From Pullilachnospira sp963929535 (GTDB lineage Bacteria > Bacillota > Clostridia > Lachnospirales > Lachnospiraceae), in the NCBI GenBank assembly GCA_963929535.1, contig CAWVIZ010000009.1, positions 165,838-229,837 of the forward strand: a DNA stretch of 64,000 nt, given 5' to 3'. Below are positions 1 to 7,904 of this stretch, piece after piece. A program made the position numbers and the translations under genes. Each line of letters starts with the position of its first letter. The stretch's first letter is position 1. The notes beneath the pieces are model-generated. The model saw nothing but the letters and a program-made list of their open reading frames with translations. It did no database searches and had not been told where the DNA came from.

Positions 1-197
1 CTGTGAGGCACCACCTCCACCAGACCTTCCAGCTCCAGCTGACGGAAAGCTTCCCTTACCGGAGTCCTGCTGACTCCCAGCTCTTTTCCCACAGCTTCCT
101 CCACCAGTTCCTCACCCCGCTGATACTGCCCGGTGAGAATATCCTTTCTGAGTTTCTGGAATACCTGATCCCTCAGAGAGGATTTTTGCGTTGTCAT
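1..197 (-). CDS. GntR-family transcriptional regulator, N-terminal part (cut by window edge)
   Basis: The 65 visible codons encode the winged helix-turn-helix of a GntR regulator of the FadR/VanR type: a basic start, then LRKDILTGQY and the recognition-helix signature GVSRTPVREAFRQLE at about residues 41-55, followed by the wing (LEGLVEVVPH). The ligand-binding (FCD-type) domain lies outside the window. The ATG sits 5 bases after the stop of the synthase gene upstream of it in the same direction, with a GAGGG ribosome site inside that gene's end, so the two are co-transcribed. A palindrome in the shared promoter fits the operator type of this family, so autoregulation and control of the synthase are likely. 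The family is clear; the effector is unknown. Confidence 0.9.
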   Translation of the reverse strand, partial: MTTQKSSLRDQVFQKLRKDILTGQYQRGEELVEEAVGKELGVSRTPVREAFRQLELEGLVEVVPH

Positions 198-202
198 ACC
201 TT

Positions 203-1609
203 TCAACCCTCTTTCTTTTCTCCCAGGATGATCCCCAGACGGCTGCAGCTTTCCTCCACTACGCGCATCAGCTCCTCATCTGTCAGCACTGTCACCCGGC
301 CGTCTTCATACTGGGCATCCACCCAGCCCTTCACCAGAGATGCCAGTTCACTGTTCTTGTCAATCTGAGCATCCCCCTTCAGTCTGTAGTGGGTGTTGAT
401 CCAATGAGCGATTCCCGCCAGACCGGAGGTATTGGATATTGCCACCTGTACCGGTCTGTTAAGAAATTTCTCTGTATCAAATATATTATAAATCTCCTCA
501 TTTTTCAACAGTCCATCTGCATGAATTCCCGCTCTGGTGACATTAAAATTTCTTCCGACAAAGGGAGTGCGGGAGGGAATGGAATATCCGATCTCTTTTT
601 CATAATACTCCGCCAGTTCAGTGATCACCGTGGTATCCATCCCGTCCAGCCGTCCCCGAAGCTGGGCATACTCAAATACCATGGCTTCCAGCGGCGTATT
701 TCCTGTGCGTTCCCCGATGCCGAACAGCGAGCAGTTCACTCCGCAGGCTCCGTACAGCCAGGCTGTGGTGGAATTGCTCACCGCCTTATAGAAATCATTA
801 TGTCCGTGCCACTCGATCAGTTCACTGGGAACCCCCGCGTGATGCATCAGGCCGTAGATGATCCCCTGCACAGAACGTGGGATCACAGCGCCCGGATAAT
901 TGACACCGTATCCCATGGTGTCGCAGCAGCGGACCTTGATGGGGATCTGATACCATTCCATCAGCTTCATCAGTTCCATACAGAAAGGTATCACATATCC
1001 ATAGATATCCGCTCTGGTGATATCCTCCAGATGGCATCTGGGGCTGATCCCGATCTCCAGGCATTCCCGGATGATGTTCAGGTAATGTTCCATGGCCTCC
1101 CGGCGGTTCATCTTCATTTTATAAAAAATATGGTAATCCGAACAGCTCACCAGGATCCCCGTTTCCTTCATCCCCAGCTCCTTCACCAGTTCAAAATCCT
1201 TTTTGCTGGCCCTGATCCAGCTGGTCACCTCCGGAAACCGGTATCCCCTCTCCATACACTTGTACACAGCGTCCCGGTCCTTCTTGCTGTACAGGAAGAA
1301 TTCACTCTGCCGGATCTTTCCATGGGGTCCTCCCAGTTTATGGAGATAATCGAAGATCGTCACGATCTGCTCCGTGGTGTACGGCGCCCTGGACTGCTGT
1401 CCGTCCCGGAATGTGGTATCCGTGATCCAGATATCATCCGGCATGTGATGAGGCACGATCCTGTCATTAAAAGCGATCTTGGGTACTTCACTGTAAGGGA
1501 ACAGATTACGAAAGACATTGGGCGTTTTCACGTCCACCAGCGGATACATATGCTCTTCCAGCTCCAGCAGATTCGTTCCCTCATTCATTCTGACTTTTCT
1601 GTTTTCCAT
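203..1609 (-). CDS. HMG-CoA-lyase-like condensing enzyme, probable Re-citrate synthase
   Basis: 468 aa of the isopropylmalate/homocitrate synthase superfamily (TIM barrel). Seen: the substrate/metal motif DTTFRDGQQSRA (about residues 64-75), the metal-binding EWHGHND and the GERTGNTPLEAM motif. The C-terminal LeuA allosteric domain is missing. The length and overall pattern fit the Re-citrate synthase group described in Clostridium kluyveri, which condenses oxaloacetate and acetyl-CoA to citrate for glutamate synthesis. A separate true leuA lies at 55-57 kb, which argues against an isopropylmalate role. Homocitrate or citramalate synthase activity cannot be excluded by eye. It is the first gene of an operon with a GntR regulator. 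The long N-terminal extension before the barrel (about 55 residues) is typical of this group. Confidence 0.75.
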   Translation of the reverse strand: MENRKVRMNEGTNLLELEEHMYPLVDVKTPNVFRNLFPYSEVPKIAFNDRIVPHHMPDDIWITDTTFRDGQQSRAPYTTEQIVTIFDYLHKLGGPHGKIRQSEFFLYSKKDRDAVYKCMERGYRFPEVTSWIRASKKDFELVKELGMKETGILVSCSDYHIFYKMKMNRREAMEHYLNIIRECLEIGISPRCHLEDITRADIYGYVIPFCMELMKLMEWYQIPIKVRCCDTMGYGVNYPGAVIPRSVQGIIYGLMHHAGVPSELIEWHGHNDFYKAVSNSTTAWLYGACGVNCSLFGIGERTGNTPLEAMVFEYAQLRGRLDGMDTTVITELAEYYEKEIGYSIPSRTPFVGRNFNVTRAGIHADGLLKNEEIYNIFDTEKFLNRPVQVAISNTSGLAGIAHWINTHYRLKGDAQIDKNSELASLVKGWVDAQYEDGRVTVLTDEELMRVVEESCSRLGIILGEKKEG

Positions 1610-1698
1610 GGTATCTCCCTTCCGCAGATCCGGCAGGATCCGCGCCTTTCTGCCGCGGCATCTCGATTTCGCCTGTCAGCCTTTTGTATTTTTGTATC

Positions 1699-1727
1699 AT
1701 TGTATACAATTATACATATCCTGTCAA
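1699..1727 (-). promoter_or_regulatory. SigA promoter with overlapping GntR-type operator
   Basis: On the minus strand there is a -35 TTGACA (1722-1727), a 17-bp spacer and a -10 TACAAT (1699-1704). The -10 is one half of the perfect 12-bp palindrome ATTGTATACAAT (1699-1710). GTATAC-centred palindromes are characteristic operators of FadR/VanR-type GntR proteins, and such a regulator is the second gene of this transcript. Further TTGTAT half-sites lie next to it. Confidence 0.8.
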
Positions 1728-1734
1728 TCTTTTT

Positions 1735-2571
1735 TTACAGACTCAGAAATTTTTCCTTCTGGAACAGTCCCCAGCCCTGCCGGTTCCGTTCGTAGCCCAG
1801 GTCCCTGGCGGACTCTCTCAGCAGCATCTTGATCTCCACGTTGGTAAGCTGAGGCTCTCTCTCCAGCAAAAGAGCGATCGCTCCCGCCACCTGGGGCGTG
1901 GACATGGAGGTTCCGCTTTTGGCCGCATACATCCCTCTCCCTCCCGGAGCGCAGGAAATAATATGGGCGCCCGGAGCCACCAGATCCGGCTTGCAGACGC
2001 ACTCCTCCGTGGGACCTGTTCCCGAAATCCCTTCTTTTCCTTCCAGAAGATCACTGGATCCCACGGTGATCACTTTCCGGCTGCTGCCCGGAGCAGTGAT
2101 GCTGCCAGGCTCCGGCCCCATATTTCCCGCGGCCGTCACCACCACAAATCCCGCATCCCACACCTCTTCCACTCCCTGGATCAGCATCCGGCTGTTCCGG
2201 TTCCCATTTCCGATGGTTCCCACAGAGATGTTCACCACCCGGATACCATACTGTCTGCCGTGTTCCATGATCCACCGAAGGGCCTTCAGCACATCCTGCA
2301 GTCTCCCGTTTCCTCTCTTATCCAGCACCTTCAGCACTGCCAGATGGCTGCCGCAGGCCGCACCCGTATATTTCCCCTGGCATCCTCTCCCGCTTCCCGC
2401 GATCAGCCCCGCCACATGAGTTCCATGTCCGTTATCATCATAAGGCCGCTTCCTTCCATTGATAAAATCCTGAAAAGCCGCAATTCTGCTGTCAAAATCT
2501 ATATGGGGATAAATTCCCGTGTCCAGGACGGCCACGCCGATTCCCTTCCCGGTAAGTACGCGCTCACTCAT
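1735..2571 (-). CDS. S8 family subtilisin-like serine protease, intracellular type
   Basis: 278 aa. The complete catalytic triad is present: Asp17 in VAVLDTG, His49 in NGHGTHVAG and Ser222 in GTSMSTP, plus the oxyanion Asn150 in TAAGN. There is no signal peptide and no propeptide; the chain begins only a few residues before the first catalytic block, as in intracellular subtilisins, so it probably acts in the cytoplasm. It is divergent from a second, larger subtilase 143 bp away. The substrate is unknown. Confidence 0.88.
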   Translation of the reverse strand: MSERVLTGKGIGVAVLDTGIYPHIDFDSRIAAFQDFINGRKRPYDDNGHGTHVAGLIAGSGRGCQGKYTGAACGSHLAVLKVLDKRGNGRLQDVLKALRWIMEHGRQYGIRVVNISVGTIGNGNRNSRMLIQGVEEVWDAGFVVVTAAGNMGPEPGSITAPGSSRKVITVGSSDLLEGKEGISGTGPTEECVCKPDLVAPGAHIISCAPGGRGMYAAKSGTSMSTPQVAGAIALLLEREPQLTNVEIKMLLRESARDLGYERNRQGWGLFQKEKFLSL

Positions 2572-2714
2572 AAGCTCCTCCCAATTCTGCCTTCCTTATA
2601 AGATATGACAGCAATAAAGAAGCCGACAAACACGCCCTTTCCATATCCGTCCGCCATGGTCCCCGCATATTTCTCCTGCCCGCGGCATACCTATGCAAAA
2701 AACGGAGTGTTTTT

Positions 2715-4415
2715 ATGGACACCCTGCAGGACATTATCTATTCTGATCAATATGCGGATCTGATCATTCCCTACCGAAATCTCACTGCCGAAAGCTTCCT
2801 GGAGCGCTATGCCCAGTTCCATCCCCAGATCATCAATGAGGATTATGCGGTGATCCATGCCCTGCTCCCGGCAGACGGCGGAAGGCCCGATGGATTTCTC
2901 TACAGCATTGTCCCCAATCTGTTCACCACCCTGGACACCACCAGCCTGGAAGTATCCGGCATTTTAAAAACCCAGACCCAGCCAGCTCTTCAGCTGGAAG
3001 GAAGCGGAGTGCTGATGGGTTTTCTGGATACCGGGATCCTTTATACCCATCCCGCCTTCCAGGCTCCCGGCAATCTCACCAGGATCGTCCGGATCTGGGA
3101 CCAGACGATTCCTTCCCCACAGGGAAACGGCCCCTTCGGATACGGAACCGAATACACGGAGGATATGATCAACCAGGCGCTTTCCTCCGACAGTCCTTTT
3201 TCCCAGGTTCCTTCCACCGACACCTCCGGACATGGGAGCTATGTGGCCGGTGTAGCCGCGGGAAGCGGCAATCCCCAGGCGGAATTTACCGGAGCGGCTC
3301 CAAAATCCCGCATTGCGGCAGTGCGTCTCAAAGAGGCCAAACCTCATCTGCGCAGCTTCTACTTTGTTTCCGGGGAAGGCCCCATCTACCAGGAAAATGA
3401 CCTGATGACCGCGGTACAATACCTGGTGGATCTGGCACGGACGCTGTCCATGCCTCTGGTGATCTGCATCGCCCTGGGAAGCAATCAGGGAGATCATATG
3501 GGATTTACCCCTCTGGATCTCAGTCTGGCCCGTCTGGAGGCACTTCCGGGAGTTGCCGTATCCGTGGCTGCCGGAAATGAGGCAGGCAAATCCCATCACT
3601 ATTTTGGGGCTGTTCCTTCTGAAACAGTTTCCCAGAGTGTGGAGATCTTTGTACGGGAAAATACTCCCGGATTTTTTCTGGAACTTTGGGGGCACCCCCC
3701 GGACCTTTTTTCCATTGGCCTGCGTTCTCCCATAGGGGAGACCGTTCCCCGGATCCCCGCCCGTCTGGGACAGACGGAAACCGTCCGCTTCGTATTGGAA
3801 GAGGCCACAGCCTTTGTCAATTATGAACTGGTTCAGAACACCTCCGGAAGCCAGCTGATCTTCCTCCGCCTGGAAAAGCCTACGGCAGGGATCTGGCGTA
3901 TCGATGTTTACTGCTCCAACCGCCTCCGGGGAGAATTCCATACGTGGCTTCCCATCACAGGCCTTTCCTCTCCGGACGTCACCTTTCTTTCGCCTGATCC
4001 CTATACCACCGTCACGGCCCCCTCCGCGGGAAATCAGGTGATCACCTCCGCGGCTTACAGCGCATATACGGAAAGCCTGTTTCTCAATTCCAGCCGGGGT
4101 TACACCAGGGATCAGCAGATCAAACCGGACATCACCTCTCCCGGCGTTGATGTGTTTGGCCCCAGTCTTTCCGGCGGCTATACCCAGAAAAGCGGCACCA
4201 GCGCCGCGGCCGCGCTGACAGCGGGAAGCGCTGCTCTTCTGATGGAATGGAGCATGCGCAGAGGAAATCATTTCCGGTATTTTACCGGCTACGAGATTAA
4301 AAATTTTCTGATCAGAGGCGCCGACAGAAACCGGGAAGAGTCCTATCCCAACCGGGAATGGGGATACGGAACGCTGAACCTGTATCAGGCTTTCACCTCC
4401 GTTACCTCCACCTGA
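2715..4415 (+). CDS. S8 family subtilase resembling clostridial Csp germination proteases
   Basis: 566 aa. Catalytic residues are Asp105 (GFLDTG), His173 (SGHGSYVAG), Asn288 (AAGNE) and Ser496 (KSGTSAAAA), so it should be active. An N-terminal segment of about 90 residues precedes the catalytic fold, and about 125 residues (roughly 300-425) are inserted between the Asn and Ser blocks. This prodomain plus inserted jelly-roll layout is that of the Csp proteases, which process the spore cortex hydrolase SleC in Clostridium. No signal peptide is seen. The Csp assignment rests on architecture and is an inference; other Lachnospiraceae S8 proteins share it. A role in germination would fit the spore genes elsewhere in the window. 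Confidence 0.8.
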   Translation: MDTLQDIIYSDQYADLIIPYRNLTAESFLERYAQFHPQIINEDYAVIHALLPADGGRPDGFLYSIVPNLFTTLDTTSLEVSGILKTQTQPALQLEGSGVLMGFLDTGILYTHPAFQAPGNLTRIVRIWDQTIPSPQGNGPFGYGTEYTEDMINQALSSDSPFSQVPSTDTSGHGSYVAGVAAGSGNPQAEFTGAAPKSRIAAVRLKEAKPHLRSFYFVSGEGPIYQENDLMTAVQYLVDLARTLSMPLVICIALGSNQGDHMGFTPLDLSLARLEALPGVAVSVAAGNEAGKSHHYFGAVPSETVSQSVEIFVRENTPGFFLELWGHPPDLFSIGLRSPIGETVPRIPARLGQTETVRFVLEEATAFVNYELVQNTSGSQLIFLRLEKPTAGIWRIDVYCSNRLRGEFHTWLPITGLSSPDVTFLSPDPYTTVTAPSAGNQVITSAAYSAYTESLFLNSSRGYTRDQQIKPDITSPGVDVFGPSLSGGYTQKSGTSAAAALTAGSAALLMEWSMRRGNHFRYFTGYEIKNFLIRGADRNREESYPNREWGYGTLNLYQAFTSVTST

Positions 4416-4517
4416 CTGCCGGCAGTCTGCTTTCCCGGGAAATTTTTCCGATTTGTAACACCTTTCTCCTGTCCGTCATAAGATGAAGTGTAATCAATAT
4501 TACTGGAGGAACAAAAC

Positions 4518-4760
4518 ATGAGTGATATTACTGCTACCAACTGCGGATGTGAGCGCGACTGTGGATGCGGCGGCGGATGTGGAAATCCCGCAAACTTTTT
4601 CGGAGGCAACGGAAGCTGCTGTAACCTGATCTGGATCCTTCTGCTCCTGTCCTGCTGCAGCGGAAATGACGGATGCGGAAGCGGCTTTAGCTTCGGCGGA
4701 GACAGCTTCTGCTGGATCATCCTGCTGCTGCTCTTCTGCGGCGGATGCGGAAACAACTGA
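4518..4760 (+). CDS. Small Cys/Gly-rich protein with two hydrophobic segments
   Basis: 80 aa starting at an ATG preceded by GGAGGA. The chain alternates Cys/Gly clusters (CGCERDCGCGGGCG, residues about 9-22) with two Leu/Ile runs (LIWILLLL and WIILLLLF). It contains about 15 cysteines. Short proteins of this composition are common in spore-forming clostridia and are often annotated as chorion-like or YjcZ-like spore proteins; a spore-coat role is therefore a guess. The upstream region has a CATAAGAT block that could be a SigK-type -10, but this is weak. A clear terminator follows about 90 bp downstream, so it is a single-gene unit. Confidence 0.75.
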   Translation: MSDITATNCGCERDCGCGGGCGNPANFFGGNGSCCNLIWILLLLSCCSGNDGCGSGFSFGGDSFCWIILLLLFCGGCGNN

Positions 4761-4852
4761 TAAACCTTCTGTAACCCTCCGTTTCAGCGGACGATGAGCG
4801 TGCGCCGCTGGCGGGGCATCAAACGTCTAAGCTGTTGCAGAGTTTTCAGAGA

Positions 4853-4877
4853 AAAGGCCGGGACTCTCCCGGTCTTT
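4853..4877 (+). terminator. Rho-independent terminator after the Cys-rich gene
   Basis: An 11-bp stem (AAAGGCCGGGA with TCCCGGTCTTT, one G:U pair) with a CTC loop, its right arm ending in T residues. It is placed to stop transcription of the 80-aa gene. Confidence 0.75.
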
Positions 4878-4929
4878 TCCAATTGAAATACCGATGCGGC
4901 CCAGGCCGCACCGGCATCAGAATGCGCTG

Positions 4930-5106
4930 CTATTTTTTCAGCTGTCCCTTCACCCTGCTTTCTTTACTGGGGAATCTCTCCGGAATTTTTCTTTTTGTCT
5001 CCTCTTGGGAACACTGTTTTCCCTCCTGTTTTCTTCTGATACATTCCAGATCTATCTCATAAAACTCATTTCCCCTGATTACCAGTTTTTCCTTTTTCCT
5101 ATCCAT
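4930..5106 (-). CDS. Small charged protein of unknown function (58 aa)
   Basis: The start is set at the ATG that follows an AGGAGAGG ribosome site. A longer upstream ATG in the same frame lacks one. The product begins MDRKKEKLVIRGNEFYEIDL and is very basic in its second half. Short proteins with a VIxGNxxYEID core are frequent in Lachnospiraceae, but no function is known to me. It lies alone between the Cys-rich gene's terminator and a plus-strand gene pair. Confidence 0.55.
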   Translation of the reverse strand: MDRKKEKLVIRGNEFYEIDLECIRRKQEGKQCSQEETKRKIPERFPSKESRVKGQLKK

Positions 5107-5263
5107 GGCAGTCTTTCCTCTCCTGATATTGTGCAACACTTCCGCCTGCCGGCTTCACTGTCACAATTTACTATATGCAGACTGTTCCCCCTGTTTCTTC
5201 CTCCAAACAGTTCTATTTTCCATTTTTTTGTCATAGGATTTACAAAAAACCGGAAGGTCAGCT

Positions 5264-5614
5264 ATGAACGAAGATCATGTTTCGCCTATGACCCCTCTGG
5301 ATGCCATGATTTCTCAGGATTCCCTGCAGCTTATCAAAGCCGCTGTTCCTTACATGAACGGAAGAGGCCAGCAGGTACTCTCCATCTATGCCAAGATCAT
5401 GGAGCTTTCCAATACGATTTCTCTTTTTGGCAAGCCTCAGCCAGAGCTTTCCATGATGTCCGCCCAGGCGGAATCCATGCAGCCTGCCGACATGCTGAAC
5501 GATATCCGTCAGTATGCCCAGGGACCGGCAAAGGAAGCCATCGACCAGGTTCTTTTTGCCCTGAACACCATTCAGCTCATTCAAATGTATCAGGAAGATC
5601 CCGAGACCACCTAA
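5264..5614 (+). CDS. Conserved-looking small protein of unknown function (116 aa)
   Basis: An acidic, mostly helical soluble protein with a run of Met and Gln (MQPADMLNDIRQYAQGPAKE near residues 70-90) and no membrane segment. I do not recognise a family. It is directly followed, 13 bp later, by a second small gene with a strong ribosome site, so the two form an operon. The length, amphipathic helices and coupling suggest a two-protein complex, but no function can be read from the sequence. Confidence 0.7.
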   Translation: MNEDHVSPMTPLDAMISQDSLQLIKAAVPYMNGRGQQVLSIYAKIMELSNTISLFGKPQPELSMMSAQAESMQPADMLNDIRQYAQGPAKEAIDQVLFALNTIQLIQMYQEDPETT

Positions 5615-5627
5615 GGAGGTGCAAGAT

Positions 5628-5900
5628 ATGTCACAGGATTGGATGAAGGATCCTTCCCTGTCCGGAATCGATCCCGCCAAAATGGCGCTTCTGCAGTCCT
5701 TTATCAACCAGGGAAGCGGAAAGTCACAGAACGAGATCGTATCGGTCCTGATGGCTGCCGCCAACAGTTCCAGGGCAAAAGGTCTGCAGTTTTCTCCCCA
5801 GGAGATGGAACTGATCATCCGGGTTCTGAAAGTTGGAAAGAGCCCTCAGGAAATCGCCCGGATGGACAAAATGCTTTCACTTATGAAAATGATGCACTGA
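5628..5900 (+). CDS. Small helical protein of unknown function, partner of the preceding gene (90 aa)
   Basis: The ATG was chosen because AAGGAGG lies 8 bp upstream; an in-frame GTG 9 bp earlier is too close to that site. The product reads as helices throughout and ends in a Met-rich tail (MDKMLSLMKMMH). No domain is recognised. It is the second and last gene of a two-gene operon; inverted repeats follow before the convergent cinA gene. Confidence 0.7.
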   Translation: MSQDWMKDPSLSGIDPAKMALLQSFINQGSGKSQNEIVSVLMAAANSSRAKGLQFSPQEMELIIRVLKVGKSPQEIARMDKMLSLMKMMH

Positions 5901-5911
5901 AGCTTCTCCGC

Positions 5912-5938
5912 GACAGCTCAGCCCTCAGGCTTTGCTGT
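5912..5938. repeat. Short hairpin repeat (ACAG-AGCC-GGCT-CTGT type)
   Basis: Arms ACAG/CTGT and AGCC/GGCT around a 4-base loop. It belongs with the copies at 20479 and 22305, which share the AGCC-loop-GGCT core and the ACAG/CTGT outer arms. Confidence 0.5.
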
Positions 5939-5952
5939 TCCATTTTCCAGAC

Positions 5953-6019
5953 ACAGCGGGGCTGCCGTTTCACCACAGCGCAGATCATGCGCAATGATGT
6001 TTACGGCAGCCCCGCTGTC
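5953..6019. terminator. 16-bp perfect inverted repeat between convergent genes
   Basis: ACAGCGGGGCTGCCGT (5953-5968) and its exact complement (6004-6019) enclose 35 bases. It sits between the plus-strand pair and cinA, which converge here, so a two-way terminator is the simplest reading. No T-run follows either arm, so it may instead be a repeat element. Confidence 0.5.
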
Positions 6020-6033
6020 ATACATTGTTCTCT

Positions 6034-7296
6034 TTAATCCTGATAATTCTCAAGGATGCAGTCTCTCAGCATCACCAGCGCCCATACCACAGCCTGCTCC
6101 CGGATCTTATTCCGGTTGCCGTTAAAGTGAAATTCTCTCACCGTGGTTTTGTCCCTGTAAGCGCAGGCGATATACACCAGTCCCACAGGTTTTTCCCTGG
6201 TGCCTCCATCCGGTCCCGCAAGTCCGGTAACAGACACGCTGATGTCACAGCCCGTACCCTCAACGGCTCCTCTGGCCATTTCCTTGGCGGTTTTTGCGCT
6301 GACAGCCCCCTGATCCTTCAGCGTTGATTTCTTCACAAAGGTAAACTTTCTTTTCGCCCTGTTGGAGTACGTCACCAGCCCCTGCTTCAGCACCTCAGAC
6401 GCCCCGGGAACGTTGATGATCCTGGCGGAAAGCGCGCCGCCGGTACAGGATTCCACGGTGGTCAGAGTCAGTTTCTGATCCCTGAGCAGATCCACCACAC
6501 AGTCCTCCAGTGTCTTGTCCTCCTCTGTGGTGTAAATGTTTTTCCCAAATCTCTCCTTCAGCTGGCGCACCACAGGTTTGATCAGCTTTTTGGCAGACGC
6601 CTCGTCCGCTGCCTTGGCTGTCACCCGCAGATGCACTTCACCGGTTTTGGCATAGGTGGCAATGGTGGGATTGATCTGGGAATCGATCAGATCCCGTATC
6701 TGTTCTTCCAGCATGCTTTCTCCGATGCCGCACACCTTCACCATCCGGGAATAAATAACTTCCGGCTGCTTTTCATGCAGATACGGATAAACCTGATCCT
6801 GAAACATGGGGATCAGTTCATTGGGCGGCCCGGGAAGAAGGATCATCATCTTGCCGTTCTCCTCCATGATCAGTCCCGGAGCAGTTCCATTGGCATTATC
6901 CAGCACGATCGCCCCTTCCGGAACCAGCGCCTGTTTCCAGTTGTTGGGTGTCAGGGTCATGGACGGATTATTTTTCAGATAATTATCCATATACTCCTGA
7001 ATACAGTGTCTGCTGTGTTCGTCCTCCACCAGCTTTTTTCCCATCACCCGGGCTGCCACTTCCTTGGTCATATCATCCTGCGTAGGTCCCAGCCCGCCGC
7101 AGACGATCACCACATCCGACCGTTCCAGTGCCTGGGATATCACCCCGTACATCCGTTCTTCATTGTCACCTACCACGGTCTGATAATACATGGACAGCCC
7201 CAGGCGGGCACACATCTCTGCCATATAAGCCGCGTTGGTGTTCACAATATTTCCCAGAAGAAGTTCTGTTCCCACACAAACCAGTTCTGCAATCAT
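6034..7296 (-). CDS. cinA: CinA-family protein (competence/damage-inducible, NMN deamidase type)
   Basis: 420 aa, the normal size. The N-terminal half is a MoCF/MoeA-type domain (AELVCVGTELLLGNIVNTNA at the start; GGLGPTQDD near residue 67). The C-terminal half is the CinA/PncC amidohydrolase domain with ESCTGGALSARI. Proteins of this build hydrolyse nicotinamide mononucleotide and/or ADP-ribose in pyridine-nucleotide recycling. It is the last gene of the yicC-to-cinA run, 62 bp after pgsA. Confidence 0.93.
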   Translation of the reverse strand: MIAELVCVGTELLLGNIVNTNAAYMAEMCARLGLSMYYQTVVGDNEERMYGVISQALERSDVVIVCGGLGPTQDDMTKEVAARVMGKKLVEDEHSRHCIQEYMDNYLKNNPSMTLTPNNWKQALVPEGAIVLDNANGTAPGLIMEENGKMMILLPGPPNELIPMFQDQVYPYLHEKQPEVIYSRMVKVCGIGESMLEEQIRDLIDSQINPTIATYAKTGEVHLRVTAKAADEASAKKLIKPVVRQLKERFGKNIYTTEEDKTLEDCVVDLLRDQKLTLTTVESCTGGALSARIINVPGASEVLKQGLVTYSNRAKRKFTFVKKSTLKDQGAVSAKTAKEMARGAVEGTGCDISVSVTGLAGPDGGTREKPVGLVYIACAYRDKTTVREFHFNGNRNKIREQAVVWALVMLRDCILENYQD

Positions 7297-7358
7297 TTCT
7301 CTCTACTCCTTTGTCTTGCTGTAACAGTGAAACCGGAAAGCCGGACTGCCACGTTTTG

Positions 7359-7904
7359 CTACTCCTGCATGGACAAAACCTTACGGTTCTGCCACAGATA
7401 TGTGATCAGAGAGATCACTGTCAGGATCAGGGATCCATAGATCAGAACCTGCTCCAGTACCCAGAAGCTCTCTCCCAGATCCGCGATCAGCAGAATGATC
7501 ATGATCATCTGGCAGACCGTCTTTGCTTTTCCCCAATAGTTTGCCGCAATGACCACACCATTATCCGAGGCGATCAGACGGAAGCCGCTGATGATAAATT
7601 CCCTTCCAATGATCACGATGACCACCCAGCTGGGGATCCTTCCCAGATCCACCAGGCAGATCATCGCGGAACAAACCAGCAGCTTATCAGCCAGAGGATC
7701 CATAAATTTTCCAAAATTTGTCACCAGATGGTCCCGCCTTGCCAGATAGCCGTCCAGCCAGTCCGTCATGCTGGCAACCACAAAGATAGCCAGAGAAACC
7801 CACTTGCTCCAGCTTCCCAGATCTGCCAGCATAAATACTACAAAAAACGGGATCATGATCACCCGCAGCAGTGTCAGTTTATTCGGTGTATTCATCTGTT
7901 TCAT
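7359..7904 (-). CDS. pgsA: CDP-diacylglycerol-glycerol-3-phosphate 3-phosphatidyltransferase
   Basis: 181 aa integral membrane enzyme that makes phosphatidylglycerophosphate, the first committed step to phosphatidylglycerol and cardiolipin. The CDP-alcohol phosphatidyltransferase signature is complete: DWLDGYLARRD, then GKFMDPLADK. About five hydrophobic helices are visible. The ATG at MKQMNTPNKL lies 8 bp from AGGAGA; a TTG two codons earlier is too close. The start overlaps the end of rimO by 26 bp, which implies translational coupling. Confidence 0.93.
   Translation of the reverse strand: MKQMNTPNKLTLLRVIMIPFFVVFMLADLGSWSKWVSLAIFVVASMTDWLDGYLARRDHLVTNFGKFMDPLADKLLVCSAMICLVDLGRIPSWVVIVIIGREFIISGFRLIASDNGVVIAANYWGKAKTVCQMIMIILLIADLGESFWVLEQVLIYGSLILTVISLITYLWQNRKVLSMQE

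Noticed and set aside
203..1609. A second 2-isopropylmalate synthase
   Set aside because: No LeuA regulatory domain, and a true T-box-controlled leuA is present at 55-57 kb.
191..1795. Long plus-strand ORF of 534 codons opposite the Re-citrate synthase gene
   Set aside because: It is the antisense shadow of a clear enzyme gene; no domain, and low-complexity His/Ser/Pro composition.
2964..4271. 435-codon minus-strand ORF opposite the Csp-like protease
   Set aside because: Shadow of a gene with a complete catalytic triad; no ribosome site and no recognisable fold.
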